The notes: a model not told the origin generated them from the sequence alone. Shown: positions 45,429-55,692, counted from the stretch's first letter. The stretch: DNA of 64,000 nt from Phycicoccus sp. HDW14 (GCF_011383005.1 NZ_CP049935.1:3968001-4032000); one strand, 5' to 3'. Made by a program: numbers and translations.

Positions 45429-47124
45429 ATGACCTCCACCGGTGTCACCCTTCCCCGGCGCCTCAGCGCCCCCGAACCGGGCTGGACGGTCTCGGCCGAC
45501 GTCGTCGTCGTCGGGTCGGGGATCGCCGGTCTCACCTGCGCCCTGCGGCTGAGGGAACGCGTCGACCGGGTGCTGCTCGTGACGAAGACCGTTCTCTCGG
45601 CGGGCTCCACGCAGTGGGCGCAGGGCGGCATAGCGGCCGCGCTCGACCCCGAGGACACCCCGCAGGAGCACCTCGACGACACGCTCGTGGCCGGGGTCGG
45701 GCTCTGCGACGTCGAGGCCGTGCGCGCCCTCGTCACCGAGGGCCGGACCGGGTGCGCGAGCTCGTGGCCCTCGGCGCCGAGTTCGACCGGGACGCCGGCG
45801 GGGAGATCAAGCTGACCCGCGAGGGCGGGCACCACCGCGACCGCATCGCCCACGCCGGCGGGGACGCCACGGGGGCCGAGATCTCCCGGGCCCTCATCGC
45901 CGCGCTCCAGCGGGTCGTCGACGACCCCGGCATCGAGGTCGTCGAGCACGCGCTCGTCGTCGACCTGCTGACGGCCGCCGACGGGTCGGCCTGCGGTGCG
46001 ACGCTGCACGTCATCGGCGAGGGCCAGGTCGACGGCGTGGGGGCGGCGCACGCGCGCGCCGTCGTGCTGGCGACCGGCGGCCTCGGCCAGATCTACACCT
46101 CGACGACGAACCCGCCCGTCGCCACGGGGGACGGGATGGCCGCCGCGTTGCGGGTCGGGGCGCGTGTCACCGACCTCGAGTTCGTCCAGTTCCACCCGAC
46201 CGTCCTGTTCCTCGGGAGGGCTCGACGGGGCAGCAGCCGTTGATCTCCGAGGCCGTCCGCGGGGAGGGCGCCTTCCTCGTCGACGACCGCGGGGTCCGGT
46301 TCATGGAGGGCCGCCACGAGCTCGCCGACCTCGCGCCGCGCGACGTCGTGGCGCGGGGCATCCTCGACGTCATGGGCGAGCGCGGGCTCGACCACGTGTG
46401 GCTCGACGCGCGGCACCTCGGAGCGGAGTTCCTCGCCGAGCGCTTCCCGTCGATCGTCGCGCGCTGCCGCGAGCTCGGGTTCGACCCGGCCACCGAGCTG
46501 CTGCCGGTCGCGCCGGCCCAGCACTACGCGTCCGGCGGCGTCGAGACCGACCTGCGCGGGCGGACCTCCGTCGACGGGCTGTACGCGTGCGGGGAGGCGT
46601 CGTGCACCGGGGTCCACGGCGCGAACCGGCTGGCATCGAACTCCCTCCTCGAGGGCCTCGTGTTCGCCCACCGCATCGCCGACGACGTCACGGCGCGGCT
46701 CGCGGCGGGTGAGCTGCCGGAGCGACTGCCGGTCGAGGGCCTGGACGAGCCGGCCCGGCTGCTCGACTCGACCCAGCGGATCGGGCTGCAGCGCACCATG
46801 ACCCGTGGATGCGGGCCGCTGCGCAGCGCCGACTCGACGGCCCGGGCGCAGCTCGAGCTCGAGGCCCTCGCGGCCCTGCCGACCGGGGCCGCCGAGCCCG
46901 GGCCCCGGACGTGGGAGACGACCAACCTGCTGCACCTCGGGCAGGCGCTGACCGCCCTGGCCGGCCGGCGTGAGGAGACCCGGGGCGGCCACGTGCGCAC
47001 CGACTTCCCCGAGCGCGACGACGCGCGCTGGCTGGTGCACCAGGGCCTCGTGCGGTCGGCCGAGGGAGCGCTCGTGGTGAGCGAGCGGCAGGTCTCGGAG
47101 CCGATGGGCGGCGGCGCGCGGTGA
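45429..47124 (+). CDS. nadB: L-aspartate oxidase (two frame breaks)
   Basis: This flavoenzyme oxidises aspartate to iminoaspartate, the first step of de novo NAD synthesis. The FAD motif is [16 protein letters not shown], followed by [21 protein letters not shown]. The catalytic-region segments [10 protein letters not shown] and [19 protein letters not shown] are on either side of the second break. The pattern [25 protein letters not shown](A) is typical. Breaks near 45752 (C missing) and 46216 (G missing) give a 565-residue protein when corrected. The stop overlaps nadC. nadA is not in the window. Confidence 0.94.
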
Positions 47125-48013
47125 GCGGGTTCGGCTTCCCGGAGGAGGATGCCCGGCTCGTCGTCGAGCGGGCCCTCGACGAGGACCTCGGCACGCTCGG
47201 GGGTGGTGGCCGCGACGTGACGACGCTCGCGACCATCCCGGCGTCGCAGGAGTCGGTGTCGCACGTCGTGGCCCGCTCGGCGGGTGTGCTGGCGGGCCTG
47301 CCGGTGGTCGCCCTGGTGCTCGACGCGGTGGCCCGGCGGCTGGGGACGGGGCGGTGGCGGTCGAGCTGCACGCGACGGACGGCGACCGCGTGGGCCGCGG
47401 GGACCACCTCGCGACCCTGCGCGGGTCGACCCGCACGACCCTCGTCGCCGAGCGCACGGTGCTCAACGTGCTGTCCCGGACGTCCGGGGTCGCCACCCAC
47501 ACGCGGCGCTGGGCCGATGAGCTCGCCGGCACCGGCGCGACCGTGCTCGACACCCGCAAGACCACCCCGGGGCTGCGTGCGCTGGAGAAGTACGCGGTGC
47601 GGTGCGGTGGGGGCACGAACAAGCGCATGGGTCTCTACGACGTCGCGATGATCAAGGACAACCACAAGCTCGCCGCGGGCGGGCTGACCGCTGCGTACGA
47701 GGCCGTGCGACACGCGTATCCGGACGTGGACGTGCAGGTCGAGGTGACGACGACGGTGGAGGCGCTCGAGTCGGTGACCGCCGGCGCGCGCTTCCTGTTG
47801 TGCGACAACATGTCTCCGCAGCAGTTGGCCGAGGCGGTGGCAGCGGTGCGCGCGACGGGGGAATCCGTCGAGCTCGAGGCGACCGGGGGGCTGACCCTCG
47901 AGGTGGCCCGCGAGTACGCCGAGACCGGCGTCGACTACCTGTCCGTCGGTGGGTTGACGCACTCGTCGCCGATCGTCGACATCGCCCTCGACCTCGACCC
48001 GGACGACGCCTGA
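47121..48013 (+). CDS. nadC: Nicotinate-nucleotide pyrophosphorylase, carboxylating (frame broken near 47355)
   Basis: This enzyme turns quinolinate and PRPP into nicotinate mononucleotide. It shows EDLGTLGGGGRDVTT, ERTVLNVLSRTSGVATHTRR, DTRKTTPGLRALEKYAVRCGGG and NKRMGLYDVAMIKDNH. The C-terminal barrel holds LEATGGLTLEVAREYAETGVDYLSVGGLTHS. One G is missing in ACGGGG. The corrected protein has 297 residues. GTG 47121 overlaps the nadB stop. Confidence 0.94.
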
Positions 48014-48027
48014 CCCGCGGACCTGCC

Positions 48028-48033
48028 TAGGCT
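48028..48033 (+). promoter_or_regulatory. -10 element TAGGCT, leaderless spacing
   Basis: It lies 6 bases before the ATG at 48040. Confidence 0.45.
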
Positions 48034-48039
48034 CGGGGG

Positions 48040-48668
48040 ATGCGCCACGAGCTCGCCGTCCGGCACGGCCCGGAGGACGCCCGGATGCGGGCCGGTGCCG
48101 CGTACCGCCTCCTCACCGCGTCCGTCGTGCCCCGGCCCATCGCGTGGGTCAGCAGCCGCTCGGCGTCGGGGGTCGACAACCTCGCGCCGCACTCGTTCTT
48201 CACCGTCGTGAGCACCGACCCCGCGATGCTCGCGTTCACGTCGGTCGGTCGCAAGGACACGCTCGACAACATCGAGGAGACAGGGGAGTTCGTCGTCAAC
48301 GTCGCCTCGGGTCCGCTGTCCCGCATCGTCAACGGGACGAGCGCCGACTACCCGCCGGAGGTCGCCGAGTTCGACGCCGAGTCGGTCGAGCGCGAGCCGT
48401 CCGTGACCGTGGCGCCGTTCCGCGTCGCCTCCTCGCCGGTCGCCTTCGAGTGCCGGCTGGGGAGGTGCGCCCCACGGGCAACTGCTTCGTCGTCGTCGGG
48501 GTCGTGCTGCACGCTGCGGTGTCGGAGTCGGTGGCCGGTTCGGCGGACATGCTGCGGCGGCCGCACGTCGACATCCGCGCGCTCGACCCCTGGGCGCGCC
48601 TCGGGGCCGACGAGTGGGGCCGGCTGGGCGAGGTCGTCGACCTGCCGCGACCCCGCTTCGACGGCTGA
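48040..48668 (+). CDS. Flavin reductase-like, FMN-binding split-barrel protein (frame broken near 48464)
   Basis: The protein of about 209 residues shows the flavin-reductase-like fold: YRLLTASVVPRPIAWVSSRSASGVDNLAPHSFFTVVSTDPAMLAFTSVGRKDTLDNI, with the FMN-contact segment NLAPHSFF. It then has TGEFVVNVAS and, after one missing G, GNCFVVVGVVLHAAV. Such proteins reduce or bind FMN, and the partner enzyme is unknown. It follows nadC but has its own promoter-like -10. Confidence 0.85.
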
Positions 48669-48680
48669 GCGCGGTCGACC

Positions 48681-49292
48681 TCAGCGGTCGGTGGTCGCGA
48701 GCCGGGCGCCGAGGGCGAGGTAGGAGAGCGAGAAGGTCCGCTGGATGCGCCGCACGACGTGGGGGCGCTCGACCACGTGGTGGCGCACGGCGCTCGAGAA
48801 GGCGCCGTACCCCGCGAAGACGACGAACGTCATCGCCATGAAGACCGCGCTGAGACCGAGCATCTGGGTCAGCGCACCGGGCCCGGTGGTGTCGACGAAC
48901 TGGGGGAGGAAGGCGAAGAAGAAGAGCGTGAGCTTCGGGTTGAGCAGGTTGGCCAGGACCGCGTTGAGCACCGTCCGCGCCGTCGACACGGCCGGGGTGT
49001 CGCGCTCGACGCCGAGCATCCCGCGGTCCCTCCAGGCGAGGACCGCCATGACGACGAGGTAGACGACCCCGGCGATCCTCAGGACCTCGAAGGCGGTGCC
49101 CCCGGCGCGCAGCAGGGCGGCGGTCCCGGTGGTCGCCGCGACGAGGTGGGGCACCGTCCCGAGGGTGCAGCCGGCCGCGGTGACCACGGCCGTCCGCCGG
49201 CCGTGGCGCAGGCCGGCGGCGATGGTGAGCACGGCCCCGGTGCCGGGTGTGGCGACCACGGCGAGGGAGGTCAGGAGGAAGGCCCAGCTCAT
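48681..49292 (-). CDS. LysE/RhtB-family exporter
   Basis: The 203-residue membrane protein has five to six helices. The family pattern is at the N-terminus (MSWAFLLTSLAVVATPGTGAVLTIAAGLRHGRR) followed by GCTLGTVPHLVAATTG, and LNPKLTLFFFAFLPQF in the middle. LysE-type proteins export amino acids or their analogues. ATG 49292 is chosen for the GGAG six bases upstream rather than the longer frame. It converges on the flavin reductase gene. Confidence 0.88.
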   Translation of the reverse strand: MSWAFLLTSLAVVATPGTGAVLTIAAGLRHGRRTAVVTAAGCTLGTVPHLVAATTGTAALLRAGGTAFEVLRIAGVVYLVVMAVLAWRDRGMLGVERDTPAVSTARTVLNAVLANLLNPKLTLFFFAFLPQFVDTTGPGALTQMLGLSAVFMAMTFVVFAGYGAFSSAVRHHVVERPHVVRRIQRTFSLSYLALGARLATTDR

Positions 49293-49350
49293 GAGGACTC
49301 CGATGGTTCGGGGTGACGACTCCGGCAGCATGGCACGGCGAGGGGCGGCC

Positions 49351-49356
49351 TAGGGT
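49351..49356 (+). promoter_or_regulatory. -10 element TAGGGT, leaderless spacing
   Basis: It lies 6 bases before the GTG at 49363. Confidence 0.45.
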
Positions 49357-49362
49357 GGGCCG

Positions 49363-49827
49363 GTGGCCACTCCCGACTTCATCCTCCGGCTGCGCGAGCG
49401 GGTGGGGCACGACCTCCTGTGGCTGCCGGGGATGACGGCGGTCGTCCTGCACGGCGACGAGGTGCTCCTCGTCCGGCGGGCCGACACCGGCGCCTGGACG
49501 CCGGTCACGGGCATCAGCGACCCGGGGGAGCACCCGGCGCAGACCGCGGTGCGGGAGTGCCTGGAGGAGACCGGGGTCCACTGCGAGGTGGACCTGCTGG
49601 CGTGGGTCGGCGTCACCGGCGTCGTCGAGTACCCCAACGGCGACCGGTCGCAGTACGTCGACCACGTCTTCCGGTGCCGGTACGTGTCGGGGGAGGCGCA
49701 CGTCGCGGACGACGAGTCGTCGGAGGTGGCGTGGTTCCCGCTGGACGGTCTCCCGCCGATGTCCGACGAGCACGCCGGGCGCATCGCCGTGGCCGCCACG
49801 CACGAGGGTCCGACGCGACTGACCTGA
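49363..49827 (+). CDS. NUDIX hydrolase
   Basis: The 154-residue protein has the Nudix box from GISDPGEHP to AVRECLEETGV (about residues 50-72), with the metal-binding REcLEEtG core. A preceding strand WTPVTG and a C-terminal EVAWFPLDGLPPM are typical. It hydrolyses a nucleoside diphosphate linked to another moiety, and the substrate is unassigned. It is transcribed toward a methyltransferase gene, with a hairpin pair between them. Confidence 0.88.
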   Translation: MATPDFILRLRERVGHDLLWLPGMTAVVLHGDEVLLVRRADTGAWTPVTGISDPGEHPAQTAVRECLEETGVHCEVDLLAWVGVTGVVEYPNGDRSQYVDHVFRCRYVSGEAHVADDESSEVAWFPLDGLPPMSDEHAGRIAVAATHEGPTRLT

Positions 49828-49830
49828 CTT

Positions 49831-49876
49831 CGGTCGGAGGATCGTCTCCCCCGGGAGGGGCACGATCCTCCGACCG
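49831..49876. terminator. 15-bp hairpin with nested inner stem
   Basis: Arms 49831-49845 (CGGTCGGAGGATCGT) and 49862-49876 pair perfectly. The loop itself contains CTCCC-CC-GGGAG. It starts 4 bases after the NUDIX stop in a convergent gap. Confidence 0.65.
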
Positions 49877-49896
49877 GGGCCGGTGATGCCGCCCAC

Positions 49897-49934
49897 GGGA
49901 GGGTCGACCGGGTCGGCGCACGGTGAACCCTCCC
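49897..49934. terminator. 8-bp stem GGGAGGGT/ACCCTCCC
   Basis: Arms 49897-49904 and 49927-49934 lie 33 bases beyond the methyltransferase stop. It is probably the terminator for the minus strand. Confidence 0.35.
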
Positions 49935-49966
49935 GGCTGCGTGCTCCCGTCGCCCGGACGGCGCCT

Positions 49967-50647
49967 TCAGTAGCGGCGCCAGCGGAGGGCGACGGCGTAG
50001 TCGACGCCCAGCCCCTCGTGCTCGGCCAGCACCGCATCGGCCGCACCCGGTGGCAGCTCGATGCGCACGACCGCCTCGAGGTCCTCGCGCCGGTCGAAGG
50101 TCCACTCGATGGTCAGCGCCTCCGTCGTGAAGCCCTGCCGGTCCCAGAACCGTTGCACGGCAACGGGGTCGTAGGCCGGGTAGGCGCGCGAGAACCACGC
50201 GCCGAACGTCGAGCGCGTGGCGTCGTTGTCGACGAGGCAGGCCACGCCGCCGGGCCGGACGACGCGGGACAGCTCGGCCAGGCCCGGCTCGCACCCCGCC
50301 CCGAAGAAGTAGGCCCACCGCGCGTGCACCACGTCCACCGAGCCGGCGGACAGGGGCAGCGCCTCCGCGTCGCCCGCCAGCACGCGCGCGCGGGAACCCC
50401 TCGCGCGCAGCCGGTTCGCCGCACGACGCACCAGCGGCAGGTGCGGCTCGACCCCGACCACCCGCGCCCCGCGCTCGGCGAACCGGGGGAGGTGGAACCC
50501 GGACCCGCACCCGACGTCGAGCAGGTCCGCGCCGGCCAACGGGTGCAGCGCTGCGACCGCCCGGTCGATGACCCCCGCCCGGTCGGACGCGAGGTTCTCG
50601 AGCTCGTAGACGTCCGGGGTGTCCCAGATGTTCGGGCTGCGGATCAT
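49967..50647 (-). CDS. Class I SAM-dependent methyltransferase
   Basis: The 226-residue protein carries motif I LLDVGCGSGFHLPRFAERG, the acidic strand end VVGVEPH, AGDAEALPL and VHARWAYFFGAGCEPGLAELSRVVRPGG. These identify a Methyltransf_11/25 type enzyme. The substrate is unknown. The N-terminus IRSPNIWDTPDVYELEN is typical of an actinobacterial orphan group. It lies 16 bases downstream of the Cys-rich protein gene on the same strand and may share its transcript. Confidence 0.88.
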   Translation of the reverse strand: MIRSPNIWDTPDVYELENLASDRAGVIDRAVAALHPLAGADLLDVGCGSGFHLPRFAERGARVVGVEPHLPLVRRAANRLRARGSRARVLAGDAEALPLSAGSVDVVHARWAYFFGAGCEPGLAELSRVVRPGGVACLVDNDATRSTFGAWFSRAYPAYDPVAVQRFWDRQGFTTEALTIEWTFDRREDLEAVVRIELPPGAADAVLAEHEGLGVDYAVALRWRRY

Positions 50648-50663
50648 GCTGTGCGGGAACCGG

Positions 50664-51569
50664 TCAGGACGACGGCGCAGGGTGCGCGGGCTCGTTCGAC
50701 CCGTCGGGCAGCGCCGACCCGCCCCGGACGCGCGGCACCTTGGTGCGCCGGCCGCCGATCGTGTCGGCCTCCGCCGTCGCCGGGTGCACGAGCAGCGGGA
50801 TGAGCTTGCGGGCCCCGGCCGACCTCGCGTGCCGCACGACCGCGAGGTGCGCCTCGCACCGGACGACCAGCTCCTCGTACGCCGCCTCGCCCATCAGGGC
50901 GACGAGCTCGGCGTGGCTGCTGCGGTACACCGGCTCGCGCCCGACGTGCGCCTCCGGGTTCGACGAGCAGTACCAGTCGAGGTCGTGCCCGCCGGGGCCC
51001 CATCCGCGCCGGGTGTACTCGGCGATGGTCACCTCCTGGTACGACGTGTCGTCCGGCTGCTCGACGGTGCGGTACGACCGGCGGATCGGCAGCTGCCAGC
51101 AGACGTCGGGCTTGGCCTCGTGCGGAGGGGTGCCGGTGAGCACCGCGTGCTGGTGCAGCGCGCACCCCGCACCCGCCGGGAAGCCGGGCCGGTTGAGGAA
51201 GATGCACGCGCCGTCGACGACCTTGGTCTTGCGGTCGCCCTCGTCGTCGACCTCGGTCCACGCCGAGCGCCGCGCCGGGTTCTTGTCGCCGCGCTTGCCG
51301 TGGCCCGGGTGGTGCTGCCACTCGTCCTCCCCGAGCTCGGCGACGACCCGCCGCACCCGCTCGAGGTCGTCGTCGTCGGTGAAGTGCGCGCCGAGGGTGC
51401 AGCACCCGTCGTCGGGCCGGTCCGCGTAGATGCCGCGGCATCCGGACCCGAAGATGCAGGTCCAGCTCGAGGTCAGCCAGGTGAGGTCGACGCGGAAGCG
51501 CTGGCCCGCGTCGGCCGGGTCGGCGAACTCGGCCCAGGTGCGGGGGATGTCGAGGGAGGCTTCGGGCAC
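50664..51569 (-). CDS. Conserved Cys-rich protein (Rv0495c-like)
   Basis: The 301-residue soluble protein has cysteines in blocks [22 protein letters not shown] ([24 protein letters not shown]), GACIFLN with [19 protein letters not shown] and WYCSSNP. The spacing resembles the YkgJ/DUF3109 type of metal- or Fe-S-binding protein. It matches the M. tuberculosis Rv0495c position, divergent from the Ppx gene. Function is unknown. Metal binding is inferred from the cysteines and the [18 protein letters not shown] loop. Confidence 0.82.
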   Translation of the reverse strand: MPEASLDIPRTWAEFADPADAGQRFRVDLTWLTSSWTCIFGSGCRGIYADRPDDGCCTLGAHFTDDDDLERVRRVVAELGEDEWQHHPGHGKRGDKNPARRSAWTEVDDEGDRKTKVVDGACIFLNRPGFPAGAGCALHQHAVLTGTPPHEAKPDVCWQLPIRRSYRTVEQPDDTSYQEVTIAEYTRRGWGPGGHDLDWYCSSNPEAHVGREPVYRSSHAELVALMGEAAYEELVVRCEAHLAVVRHARSAGARKLIPLLVHPATAEADTIGGRRTKVPRVRGGSALPDGSNEPAHPAPSS

Positions 51570-51656
51570 CCGCCCACCCTATGCACGGGCGTGGTCACCG
51601 CAGCGTCACCGCACCGCGGCCCCCACACCGCGCCGTGGGACCGCCGCCGCACCCAC

Positions 51657-51662
51657 TAGGTT
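51657..51662 (+). promoter_or_regulatory. -10 element TAGGTT, leaderless spacing
   Basis: It lies 6 bases before the ppx ATG. Confidence 0.5.
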
Positions 51663-51668
51663 GGCCCC

Positions 51669-52595
51669 ATGCGCCTTGGGGTCGTCGACGTCGGTTCCAA
51701 CACCGTCCACCTCCTCGTCGTCGACGCCCACCCCGGCGCCCAGCCGCTGCCGGCGAGCAAGCACAAGATCGACCTGCGCCTCTCCGAGCACGCCACCGAG
51801 GACGGGGCCATCGGCGACGAGGGCCGCGAGCGGCTGGCCGACTTCGTCGCCGAGTGCCTCACCGTCGCCGAGGACCAGGGCGTCGAGGACCTGCGCGGCT
51901 TCGTCACGAGCGCCATCCGCGAGGCCCCCAACGGCACCGAGGTCCTCGACCACGTCGCCGAGCGCACCGGGGTCCGTCTCGACGTCCTCACCGGGGAGGA
52001 GGAGGCCCGGCTGACCTTCCTCGCCGTGCGCCGCTGGTTCGGCTGGTCGGCCGGCCGGCTGCTCGTCGCCGACATCGGCGGCGGTTCCCTCGAGCTGGCC
52101 CTCGGCCTCGACGAGGACCCAGACGTCGCCGTCTCCGTGCCCCTCGGCGCCGGCCGCGTCACCCGTGACCTGCTGCCCGGCGACCCGCCGTCGGCCGACG
52201 ACGTCCGCGAGGCCCGCCGGTGCGTCCGCGCGACCATCGCCGCCGAGCTGCGTCCGCTCGCCAAGGCCGGCACCCCGGACCTCGCCGTCGGCACGTCGAA
52301 GACGATGCGTTCGCTGGCGCGCATCTGCGGCGCCGCCCCGAGCTCGGAGGGGATGTACGAGGAGCGGCTGCTCGAGCGTGCGCGCCTCGCCGAGAAGCTG
52401 CCCGAGATCGCCGCGATGACCACGCGCGAGCGCTCCGACCTGCCCGGCGTCTCGGCGTCGCGCGCCCGTCAGCTGCTCGCCGGCGCCGTCGTCGCGGACG
52501 CCACGATGGACCTGCTGGGGCTCGACCACCTGCAGATCTGCCCCTGGGCGCTGCGCGAGGGCATCCTCCTGCGGCACCTCGACCGGATGGGGTGA
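51669..52595 (+). CDS. ppx: Ppx/GppA-type exopolyphosphatase
   Basis: The 308-residue protein of the ASKHA fold has the phosphate-1 motif [15 protein letters not shown], the [13 protein letters not shown] region with the SAIRE-like switch, EEEARLTF, the phosphate-2 motif [12 protein letters not shown] and the adenosine-like [12 protein letters not shown]. It hydrolyses polyphosphate or pppGpp. It is of short actinobacterial type (Rv0496/PPX1). It overlaps the next gene (GTGA). Confidence 0.93.
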   Translation: MRLGVVDVGSNTVHLLVVDAHPGAQPLPASKHKIDLRLSEHATEDGAIGDEGRERLADFVAECLTVAEDQGVEDLRGFVTSAIREAPNGTEVLDHVAERTGVRLDVLTGEEEARLTFLAVRRWFGWSAGRLLVADIGGGSLELALGLDEDPDVAVSVPLGAGRVTRDLLPGDPPSADDVREARRCVRATIAAELRPLAKAGTPDLAVGTSKTMRSLARICGAAPSSEGMYEERLLERARLAEKLPEIAAMTTRERSDLPGVSASRARQLLAGAVVADATMDLLGLDHLQICPWALREGILLRHLDRMG

Positions 52596-53389
52596 GCGTG
52601 GCCGCCCGGGTCACGCTGTCGACGGCGTCGGTGTACCCGGAGGGGTGCGCCTCGGCCTTCGCCACAGCGGCCCGGCTCGGCTACGACGGTGTCGAGGTGA
52701 TGGTCTGGACCGACCCCCTGACCCGAGAAGCCGGTGCGCTGCAACGACTCTCGGATCTGCACGGCGTGCCGGTGCTCTCGGTGCACGCCCCGACCCTGCT
52801 CGTCACCCAGCGGGTCTGGGGCGCCGACCCGTGGGAGAAGGTCGACCGCTCCGTCGGCCTGGCCCGCGAGCTCGGCGCCGGCACGGTCGTCCTGCACCCG
52901 CCGTTCCGGTGGCAGCGCGAGTACGCCCGGGGCTTCGCCGACGGGGTCGCCCTGCGCGAGGACGAGACCGACGTCCGGCTGGCCGTCGAGAACATGTACC
53001 CGTGGCGCGCCGGCGCACGCACCCGCGAGGTCGAGGCCTACCTCCCGCACTGGGACCCCGTGCCCCAGCCCTACGACCACGTGACCCTCGACCTGTCGCA
53101 CACCGCGACCGCCGGCTCCGACGCCCTCGAGATGGTCGACCGCCTCGGCCCCCGGCTCACCCACCTGCACCTCGCCGACGGGTCCGGTGCCCCGCGCGAC
53201 GAGCACCTCGTCCCGGGCCGCGGTGGCCAGCCCTGCGGTGCGGTCCTCGAGGCGCTGGCGACGAAAGGGTTCGCGGGCGACGTCGTCGTCGAGGTCTCGA
53301 CCCGCCGCAGCGACGAGGAGGGCCGCGACCTCGACCTCGCCGAGGCGCTCGCCTTCGCCCGGTTGCACCTCGACCCTGTCGCCTCCTGA
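52592..53389 (+). CDS. Sugar phosphate isomerase/epimerase-like TIM-barrel protein
   Basis: The 265-residue protein has an AP-endonuclease-2/xylose-isomerase-like barrel: [92 protein letters not shown], and [10 protein letters not shown]. His, Glu and Asp residues at strand ends suggest a divalent metal site. The substrate is unknown. It is the Rv0498 equivalent and co-translated with ppx. Confidence 0.88.
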   Translation: MSVAARVTLSTASVYPEGCASAFATAARLGYDGVEVMVWTDPLTREAGALQRLSDLHGVPVLSVHAPTLLVTQRVWGADPWEKVDRSVGLARELGAGTVVLHPPFRWQREYARGFADGVALREDETDVRLAVENMYPWRAGARTREVEAYLPHWDPVPQPYDHVTLDLSHTATAGSDALEMVDRLGPRLTHLHLADGSGAPRDEHLVPGRGGQPCGAVLEALATKGFAGDVVVEVSTRRSDEEGRDLDLAEALAFARLHLDPVAS

Positions 53390-53460
53390 GCGGAGGTCCC
53401 GGGGTCGGCGGGCCGCACCGGTGCTCGACACGCGGTCCCGGTGGTGCCATCGTCGGGGTC

Positions 53461-54195
53461 ATGGCCGACGACGCGATCGTGGTCGAGGACCTCCGGGTGA
53501 CGCGGGGCGGCCGCGAGGTGCTCCCGGGGCTCTCGATGACGGTGCCGCGCGGGCAGGTCGTCGGCCTCCTCGGCCCGAGCGGCGGTGGCAAGTCGACCCT
53601 CATGCGCTCGGTGGTCGGCGTGCAGGTCGTCGCCGGCGGCACGGTCACCGTCCTCGGCGAGCCCGCGGGGTCGCCGGCCCTGCGCTCACGGGTCGGCTAC
53701 CTCACGCAGGCGGCGAGCGTGTACGCCGACCTGTCTGTGAAGGACAACGTCCGCTACTTCGCCCGGGTCCTCGGCCGGGACGACGCCGCCGCCGACCGGG
53801 CCATCGAGTCCGTCGACCTCACCGACCACGCGGACGCCCGCGTCGAGAACCTCTCCGGTGGGCAGCTGTCCCGTGCCGGACTGGCCTGCACCCTCGTCGG
53901 CGACCCCGAGGTGCTCGTGCTCGACGAGCCGACCGTCGGCCTCGACCCCGTGCTGCGCCGGGACCTCTGGGAGATCTTCCGGGGCCTGGCCGCCGAGGGT
54001 CGCACGCTGCTCGTCTCCAGCCACGTGATGGACGAGGCGGTGCGCTGCGACCGGCTCGTGCTGCTGCGCGCCGGTCGCGTCCTCAGCGACTCGCCCCTCC
54101 CGGAGCTGTTGTCCCGCACCGGGACCGAGGATGCCGACTCGGCGTTCCTGGCCCTCGTCGACGAGGACGCCAGCCACGACGGAGGTGCCGCGTGA
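53461..54195 (+). CDS. ABC transporter ATP-binding protein
   Basis: This 244-residue ATPase has Walker A GPSGGGKS (residues 38-45), Q-loop YLTQAAS, signature LSGGQLSRAG, Walker B VLVLDEPTVGLDP and H-loop SSHVMDEA. The most similar group is the ABC-2 exporters of the multidrug/lipid type. It starts at ATG 53461 and overlaps its permease gene. The pair is inserted in the otherwise conserved ppx-to-proC block. Confidence 0.92.
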   Translation: MADDAIVVEDLRVTRGGREVLPGLSMTVPRGQVVGLLGPSGGGKSTLMRSVVGVQVVAGGTVTVLGEPAGSPALRSRVGYLTQAASVYADLSVKDNVRYFARVLGRDDAAADRAIESVDLTDHADARVENLSGGQLSRAGLACTLVGDPEVLVLDEPTVGLDPVLRRDLWEIFRGLAAEGRTLLVSSHVMDEAVRCDRLVLLRAGRVLSDSPLPELLSRTGTEDADSAFLALVDEDASHDGGAA

Positions 54196-54929
54196 ACCCC
54201 CGCATCACGCTCGCCACCGCGGCCCGCATCCTGCGCCAGCTGCGGGGCGACCACCGCACCGTCGCGCTGATGCTCGTCGTGCCGTGCGTGCTGCTCGGGC
54301 TGCTGGCCTGGGTCTACTCCGACTCGCCCGTCGTCTTCGACCAGATCGGGCCCGCTCTGCTCGGGGTCTTCCCGCTCGTCGTCATGTTCATCGTCACGAG
54401 CATCGCCACGCTGCGCGAGCGCACCACCGGCACCCTCGAGCGGCTGCTGACGACCCCGCTGGGCAAGGGCGACCTGATCCTCGGTTACGCGCTGGCCTTC
54501 GGGGTGATGGCCGTGGTGCAGGCCGTCGTCGCCAGCGCGTTCGCCGTGTGGGTGTGCGGCCTCGACGTCGCCGGGCCGCTGTGGCTGCTCGTCGTCATCG
54601 CCGTCGTCGACGCCGTGCTCGGCACCGCGCTCGGGCTGCTCGCGAGCGGCTTCGCGCGCACCGAGTTCCAGGCCGTGCAGTTCATGCCGGCGTTCATCCT
54701 ACCGCAGTTCCTGCTCTGCGGACTGCTCATGCCGCGCGACCGGATGCCCGGGGTGCTGGAGGCGGTCTCGGACGTGCTGCCCCTGTCCTACGCGGTCGAC
54801 GCGATGAAGGACGTCTCGGCGCAGGCCGACCCGCTCGGCGACGTGCTGCCGAGCCTCGGCGTCATGGTGCTCTGGGTCGCCGTGGCGCTGCTCCTCGGCA
54901 GCCTGACCCTGCCCCGCCGCACGCCCTGA
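54192..54929 (+). CDS. ABC-2 type permease
   Basis: The 245-residue membrane protein has six helices. It shows the ABC-2 pattern RTVALMLVVPCVLLGLLAWVY, IATLRERTTGTLERLLTTPLGKGDLILGY (the typical TxGTLERL loop), and FMPAFILPQFLLCGLLMPRDRMPGVLE before the last helices. The GTG overlaps the ATPase stop. The cargo is unknown. Confidence 0.92.
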   Translation: MNPRITLATAARILRQLRGDHRTVALMLVVPCVLLGLLAWVYSDSPVVFDQIGPALLGVFPLVVMFIVTSIATLRERTTGTLERLLTTPLGKGDLILGYALAFGVMAVVQAVVASAFAVWVCGLDVAGPLWLLVVIAVVDAVLGTALGLLASGFARTEFQAVQFMPAFILPQFLLCGLLMPRDRMPGVLEAVSDVLPLSYAVDAMKDVSAQADPLGDVLPSLGVMVLWVAVALLLGSLTLPRRTP

Positions 54930-54951
54930 GCGCCCACCACGGCCCCGCGGC

Positions 54952-55692
54952 TCAGGGGTTGGGGATCTCGAAGTGCTGGTAGTCCTTGAGGCTCGTGTAG
55001 TCGCCGCCCCACGCGAAGCCCCTCTCCGCGAAGGCCTTCACGACGGAGTCGCCGGCGACGACCATCCCCGGCCGGACGTCCGTGCGGTCGAGGTAGTCGC
55101 GCCCCGCCGCCGGGAGCACCGTCGTGCCCTTGACGTAGGGGTTCTCGACGGTGTTGACGTCGATGGCCTTGCCGTAGCTGTGGATCGAGAAGCGGTCGGT
55201 CGTCCCGGTGATCGGCCGGCAGTTGAACGCCGAGGTGTTGTCGGCGGCCATCGACGCGTCGTCGCTGCCGCCGTAGGCCTCGATGAGCTGCATCCGGCGG
55301 ATGGGGAAGCGCTGCTCGTAGAGCTGTCCGAAGACGCGCGTGACGTCACGGGCCACGTCCTCGTGGACCATGAGCCGGCCGACGTGCGGGCGGTCGTCGA
55401 AGCCCCAGAAGGTCATCGTGACGATCCGCAGGTCCTCGATCGGCACCGGGCACCCGGGCTTCCAGCTGACCCCGACCATCGAGGCTCGGGTCCACGGGTC
55501 CACCGGCGTGACGATCGACAGGAACGGCAGGTGCCGGCCCGGGTGCCAGCCGGCGACCGCCCGGTCGAGACCCGCCGAGGGAGCCGGGTCCGGCCTCGGC
55601 GGAGCCTGCGCGGCGGCCGGGGCCGCCGGGGCGGCGAGCGCGGCGAGGAGCGCGGCGGTGGCGAGGAGGACGGTGGACGGGCGGGCTCGCAC
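54952..55692 (-). CDS. Secreted M15-family peptidase (VanY-like D,D-carboxypeptidase fold)
   Basis: The 246-residue precursor starts on GTG with a signal peptide of about 28 residues (TVLLATAALLAALAAPAAPAAAQA). The mature part has the M15_4 zinc-site pattern: FNCRPITGTTDRFSIHSYGKAIDVN (His and Asp ligands) and DYQHFEIP (third His), plus AFAERGFAWGGDYTSLKD. These peptidases cut D-Ala or L-Ala/D-Glu bonds of peptidoglycan stem peptides. It is convergent with the ABC exporter and divergent from proline dehydrogenase. Confidence 0.88.
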   Translation of the reverse strand: MRARPSTVLLATAALLAALAAPAAPAAAQAPPRPDPAPSAGLDRAVAGWHPGRHLPFLSIVTPVDPWTRASMVGVSWKPGCPVPIEDLRIVTMTFWGFDDRPHVGRLMVHEDVARDVTRVFGQLYEQRFPIRRMQLIEAYGGSDDASMAADNTSAFNCRPITGTTDRFSIHSYGKAIDVNTVENPYVKGTTVLPAAGRDYLDRTDVRPGMVVAGDSVVKAFAERGFAWGGDYTSLKDYQHFEIPNP

